Shown in pieces: positions 62,401-64,000 of a DNA stretch of 64,000 bases. The DNA is from Flavobacterium sp. N1994. Its GTDB lineage: Bacteria > Bacteroidota > Bacteroidia > Flavobacteriales > Flavobacteriaceae. The notes under the pieces were generated by a model, which was not told the DNA's origin, searched no databases, and saw nothing but the letters and a program-made list of their open reading frames with translations. Both the position numbers and the translations under genes were made by a program. The stretch covers positions 1,364,001-1,428,000 of the forward strand of contig NZ_CP109999.1 of the NCBI RefSeq assembly GCF_025947145.1, in the 5' to 3' direction. The stretch's first letter is position 1. Each line of letters opens with the position of its first letter.

Positions 62401-64000
62401 AATTAATATTTTTAGTACAACTGCTGATACTTCACAAAACATAACCGCTTGTGATAGTTATACCTTACCTCAATTAACTGCTGGTAATAAATATTATACA
62501 CAAACCGGAGGTCCGAATGGTCTTGGAATGGAGATAGCAGCAGGAGCAACAATTACTTTAAGTCAAACGATATATATATTCAAAGAATCTATTATCAGAA
62601 CCTCTTTCTCTTGTGTTGATGAAAGTTCCTTTACAGTAATTATTAACCATACACCAACTATTGCCCCAATTGCAAATGTATCGTCTTGTAATTCATATAC
62701 ATTACCATCACTAACAATTGGCAATTATTATACAGGCCCAAATGCGACTGGAACTTTATTAAATGCAGGTGATGTATTAACAACAAATCAAACGGTTTAT
62801 GTTTATGCCAATACTGCGACTTCACCTGATTGTAGTAGTGAAAGAAGTTTTACTGTCTCTATATTTAATGTAGATAATTTACCAAACGTGACTATTTGTG
62901 AAAGTTATACGCTACCAGCTTTAACTATAGGAAAATACTATACTGGTCCAAATGGCACAGGAATATTGTTAAATGCAGGAACAGTTGTTTCTACATCACA
63001 AACAATTTATGTATATGCTGTTTCTCCATTCCTTCCAAGATGTAGTGATGAAAGTTCGTTTACAGTTACTATAATTGATACACCATTTGCTCATTCAGTT
63101 CCTGCTAATCTGAGAACTGTTTGTGATCAGGATGGAACCAATGATGGGGTAACTCCATTTAACTTGAGTAGTTTATCTTCATCAGTTCTTGGTTCACAAA
63201 CAGGAAGTGAATTTCAAGTTACATATTACGAAAGTTTAGCCGATGCAACTACAGGAACAAATCCTGTAACTACTTCTTCCCTATCAGTAGTTTATGTTAG
63301 AGTTAAAAATACTTTGACAGCAAATTGTTATGACGTTAAACCAATAACTATTATAGTAAATAAATTACCTGTTCCAACTCCTATTGACGGAATAATTTGT
63401 ATTGATAGCGAAACAGGGACTCTATTAAACCCATACACTATGTATAGTGGTTTAACTTCAGCTGGACATACTTTTGTTTGGACAAATGACACTGGTGCTA
63501 CTGTTGGCACTGCAACTAATTACCAAGCCATTTTACCTGGAGTCTATACAGTAGTAGCAACCAATATTGCTACAGGTTGTCCTTCTGAACCAGTAGATGT
63601 AACCGTTTCTCCATCTGAGCCTGCAGTTGTGGCTTATGAAGTGAGTCAAGATTTTACAGATAGCCAAACAATAACTGTGACCGCTACGGGTCAAGGAAAT
63701 AATTTTGAGTATCAATTAGATAATGGTCCATTCCAAGACAGTAATGTTTTTGAAAATGTAAACTCTGGAATGCATACTGTAACTGTTAGAGACAAAAATG
63801 GTTGCGGAAGTACCACTATTCAAGCTCTAGTTGTGAACTATCCTAAATTCTTCACACCAAACGGAGATGGATATAATGACACTTGGAATATTAAAGATTT
63901 ATCAAGTCAACCAACAGCTAAAATTGAAATTTTTGACAGATATGGTAAATTACTTACTCAAATAAAACCAAGCAACAGTGGTTGGGACGGAACTTATAAT
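59480..64000 (+). CDS. Giant secreted adhesin-like protein with T9SS type B domain (incomplete at right edge)
   Basis: The frame is open from the ATG at 59480 to the window end, exactly 1,507 codons without a stop. It starts with a signal peptide (MKKLLLLIFITLTTAGFSQ), then a choice-of-anchor-L-type N-terminal domain (FASEEYGNFQCLYSDAFAF, TIRDFQY), Ig-like beta domains, and nine Cys-paired repeats (61142-63080). The last visible residues KFFTPNGDGYNDTWNI and IFDRYGKLLTQIKPSNSGWDGTYN are the type IX secretion type B (gliding-type) sorting domain, which would end roughly 20-30 residues beyond the edge. It would be exported by the T9SS and attached to or released from the cell surface, likely as an adhesin. 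Confidence 0.92.
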   Translation, partial: MKKLLLLIFITLTTAGFSQPLSVSSTSYTVPQLVNNVLINSPCVSATNITWSTGTNFGSTNGLGFFQNTNPNFPMQSGVVLSTGNILNIPGPNTSLLNDGSTSWPGDSSLETTLAAAGINMVSKNASVLEFDFTPISPNFSFDFIFASEEYGNFQCLYSDAFAFLLTNMSTGVTTNLAVVPNTNLPISVVTIRDFQYNSSCPSANPQYFGSFNGGSGMANSATNFNGQTKVLTAASVLTAGVPYHIKLVIADRADPQSDSAIFLSSDSFNIGQDVLGQDLTIANNAAVCYGASQQISTGLSATNYSFVWKKDGVVLPSETGPSLTVTQPGTYAVTYTNLFSTCSPITDSIVVEYSPQIITPNPKTIYKCDMGLASYTYNLDLNTPVVKQGLSPQTVVSYFLTQNDADNNINQLPLLYNSPSGQTIYVRIQLPNSQCYTVKSFQLQVSPPPVAYQAPNLLRCTLTNTETTAYFNFTSQTAIVLGTQSPSIYSVSYYTSSNNATNGINAIADPSYGVYGNTTIYVRVQNSSDPGCFSISSFNLIVNQTPLVDVLENVIVCNQYILQPLVNGNYFTQIGGSGTPMFAGDVLTQTQTVYIFNQPGGPGTCAANSSFKVTIVDEDSLTPSDLTNCGSYTLPSLTYGKYYTAPGGPTGTGTVIPFGTVISTSQQIFYYFTTTIQPICVVDSSFYVTIVNNLNVGTRADVFDCTSYTLPPLTVGNYYTASGGTGTQLAAGTVITSSQTIYVYAATPGPTPCIAEDSFEVYIGITQPADVSQCNGYTLPPLPIGNYYTGPTGTGQQIPAGTVINTNSTIYIYAQTTSGGVNCTDNLHFTLTFAQPPIDTLPDVSACETYSLPALTNGDYFTGVDGTGTPMFAGNVILNTQTLYIFKRLNATCSSQTSFTVTINPLPTIDSRSDIDICDQYVLTPLTVGDYYTGPGGTGTLLAANTVITSSQRIYIYALSNSTPPCSAENSFQINIFSTTADTSQNITACDSYTLPQLTAGNKYYTQTGGPNGLGMEIAAGATITLSQTIYIFKESIIRTSFSCVDESSFTVIINHTPTIAPIANVSSCNSYTLPSLTIGNYYTGPNATGTLLNAGDVLTTNQTVYVYANTATSPDCSSERSFTVSIFNVDNLPNVTICESYTLPALTIGKYYTGPNGTGILLNAGTVVSTSQTIYVYAVSPFLPRCSDESSFTVTIIDTPFAHSVPANLRTVCDQDGTNDGVTPFNLSSLSSSVLGSQTGSEFQVTYYESLADATTGTNPVTTSSLSVVYVRVKNTLTANCYDVKPITIIVNKLPVPTPIDGIICIDSETGTLLNPYTMYSGLTSAGHTFVWTNDTGATVGTATNYQAILPGVYTVVATNIATGCPSEPVDVTVSPSEPAVVAYEVSQDFTDSQTITVTATGQGNNFEYQLDNGPFQDSNVFENVNSGMHTVTVRDKNGCGSTTIQALVVNYPKFFTPNGDGYNDTWNIKDLSSQPTAKIEIFDRYGKLLTQIKPSNSGWDGTYN
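61142..63080 (+). repeat. Nine tandem protein repeats of about 70-78 residues in the adhesin
   Basis: Each unit starts with a Cys then a Y-[TS]-L-P..L..G.YYT segment, a GTGT..L.AGTV core, an SQTIYVYA-like strand, and a second Cys before [ED].SF.V.I. Starts are near 61142, 61354, 61588, 61795, 62008, 62224, 62440, 62677 and 62884. The first and fifth units vary most (YILQPL, YSLPAL); the third and seventh to ninth are closest to the consensus. The even length and the two conserved Cys per unit suggest one disulfide per repeat. Confidence 0.85.

Noticed and set aside
1-64000. CRISPR array, insertion sequence, prophage or restriction/defence system
   Set aside because: I looked for direct-repeat/spacer patterns, transposase, integrase, nuclease and methylase motifs and found none; the only arrays are the 21-bp minisatellite and the tRNA-end repeats.

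Overview
The window is AT-rich DNA from a member of the Bacteroidota, almost certainly a Flavobacterium-like species. The evidence is the content and style: a protein with the gliding/type IX secretion type B C-terminal motif, FecI/FecR/TonB-receptor and TonB-receptor/DUF4249 sets, DUF1800-DUF1501 and DUF3276 genes, a eukaryote-type NADP isocitrate dehydrogenase, and promoters of the flavobacterial form (TTTG or TTG, about 19 bases, TAnnTTTG) instead of the sigma70 form. Most of it is ordinary chromosome; no phage, insertion sequence or CRISPR array is visible.

Layout. 1-4162 (minus): a very long multi-PAS sensor protein, cut by the left edge, preceded by a single-domain response regulator. 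4.4-11.7 kb: secreted pullulanase, small proteins, a lipoprotein deacetylase, a sulfur pair (TSUP permease plus persulfide dioxygenase-rhodanese), and a DUF4369-TlpA thioredoxin lipoprotein split by a frameshift at an A10 run. 11.7-12.25 kb: tRNA-Tyr followed by repeated copies of its 3' end, most with a terminator. 12.3-28.1 kb: SIMPL protein, rhomboid protease, lipid acyltransferase, class V aminotransferase, a basic secreted protein with DUF1800/DUF1501, peptidase T, yajC-nusB, a leucine-type dehydrogenase, an ABC exporter and a PUR-alpha-like protein. 28.19-28.42 kb: eleven exact 21-bp repeat units. 29-37 kb: csaA, glgA-glgC, a c-type cytochrome lipoprotein, a cyclophilin-FKBP fusion, trmD, rplS and icd. 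37.9-41.1 kb: TonB receptor plus DUF4249 lipoprotein. 41.2-52 kb: thiN, rlmF, a Nudix hydrolase, uvrB, several secreted or unknown proteins, folD and ffh. 52-57.3 kb: an unassigned small membrane protein and repeat lipoprotein, divergent from an ECF sigma factor, FecR anti-sigma factor and TonB receptor; the receptor is frameshifted at a G7 run. 57.5 kb to the right edge: argS, then a giant secreted adhesin-like protein with nine Cys-paired repeats and an incomplete type IX sorting domain.

The genes do not form one pathway. The coherent modules are glycogen synthesis (glgA-glgC), with a separate secreted pullulanase; persulfide detoxification (TSUP, MBL-rhodanese); two TonB uptake loci, one with cell-surface signalling; and housekeeping translation/secretion genes (trmD, rplS, ffh, yajC, argS). 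The items most worth a second look are the 21-bp phased repeat beside the PUR-like gene, the tRNA 3'-end repeat array, the two homopolymer frameshifts in surface/envelope genes, and the 58-residue membrane protein beside the FecI/FecR locus.
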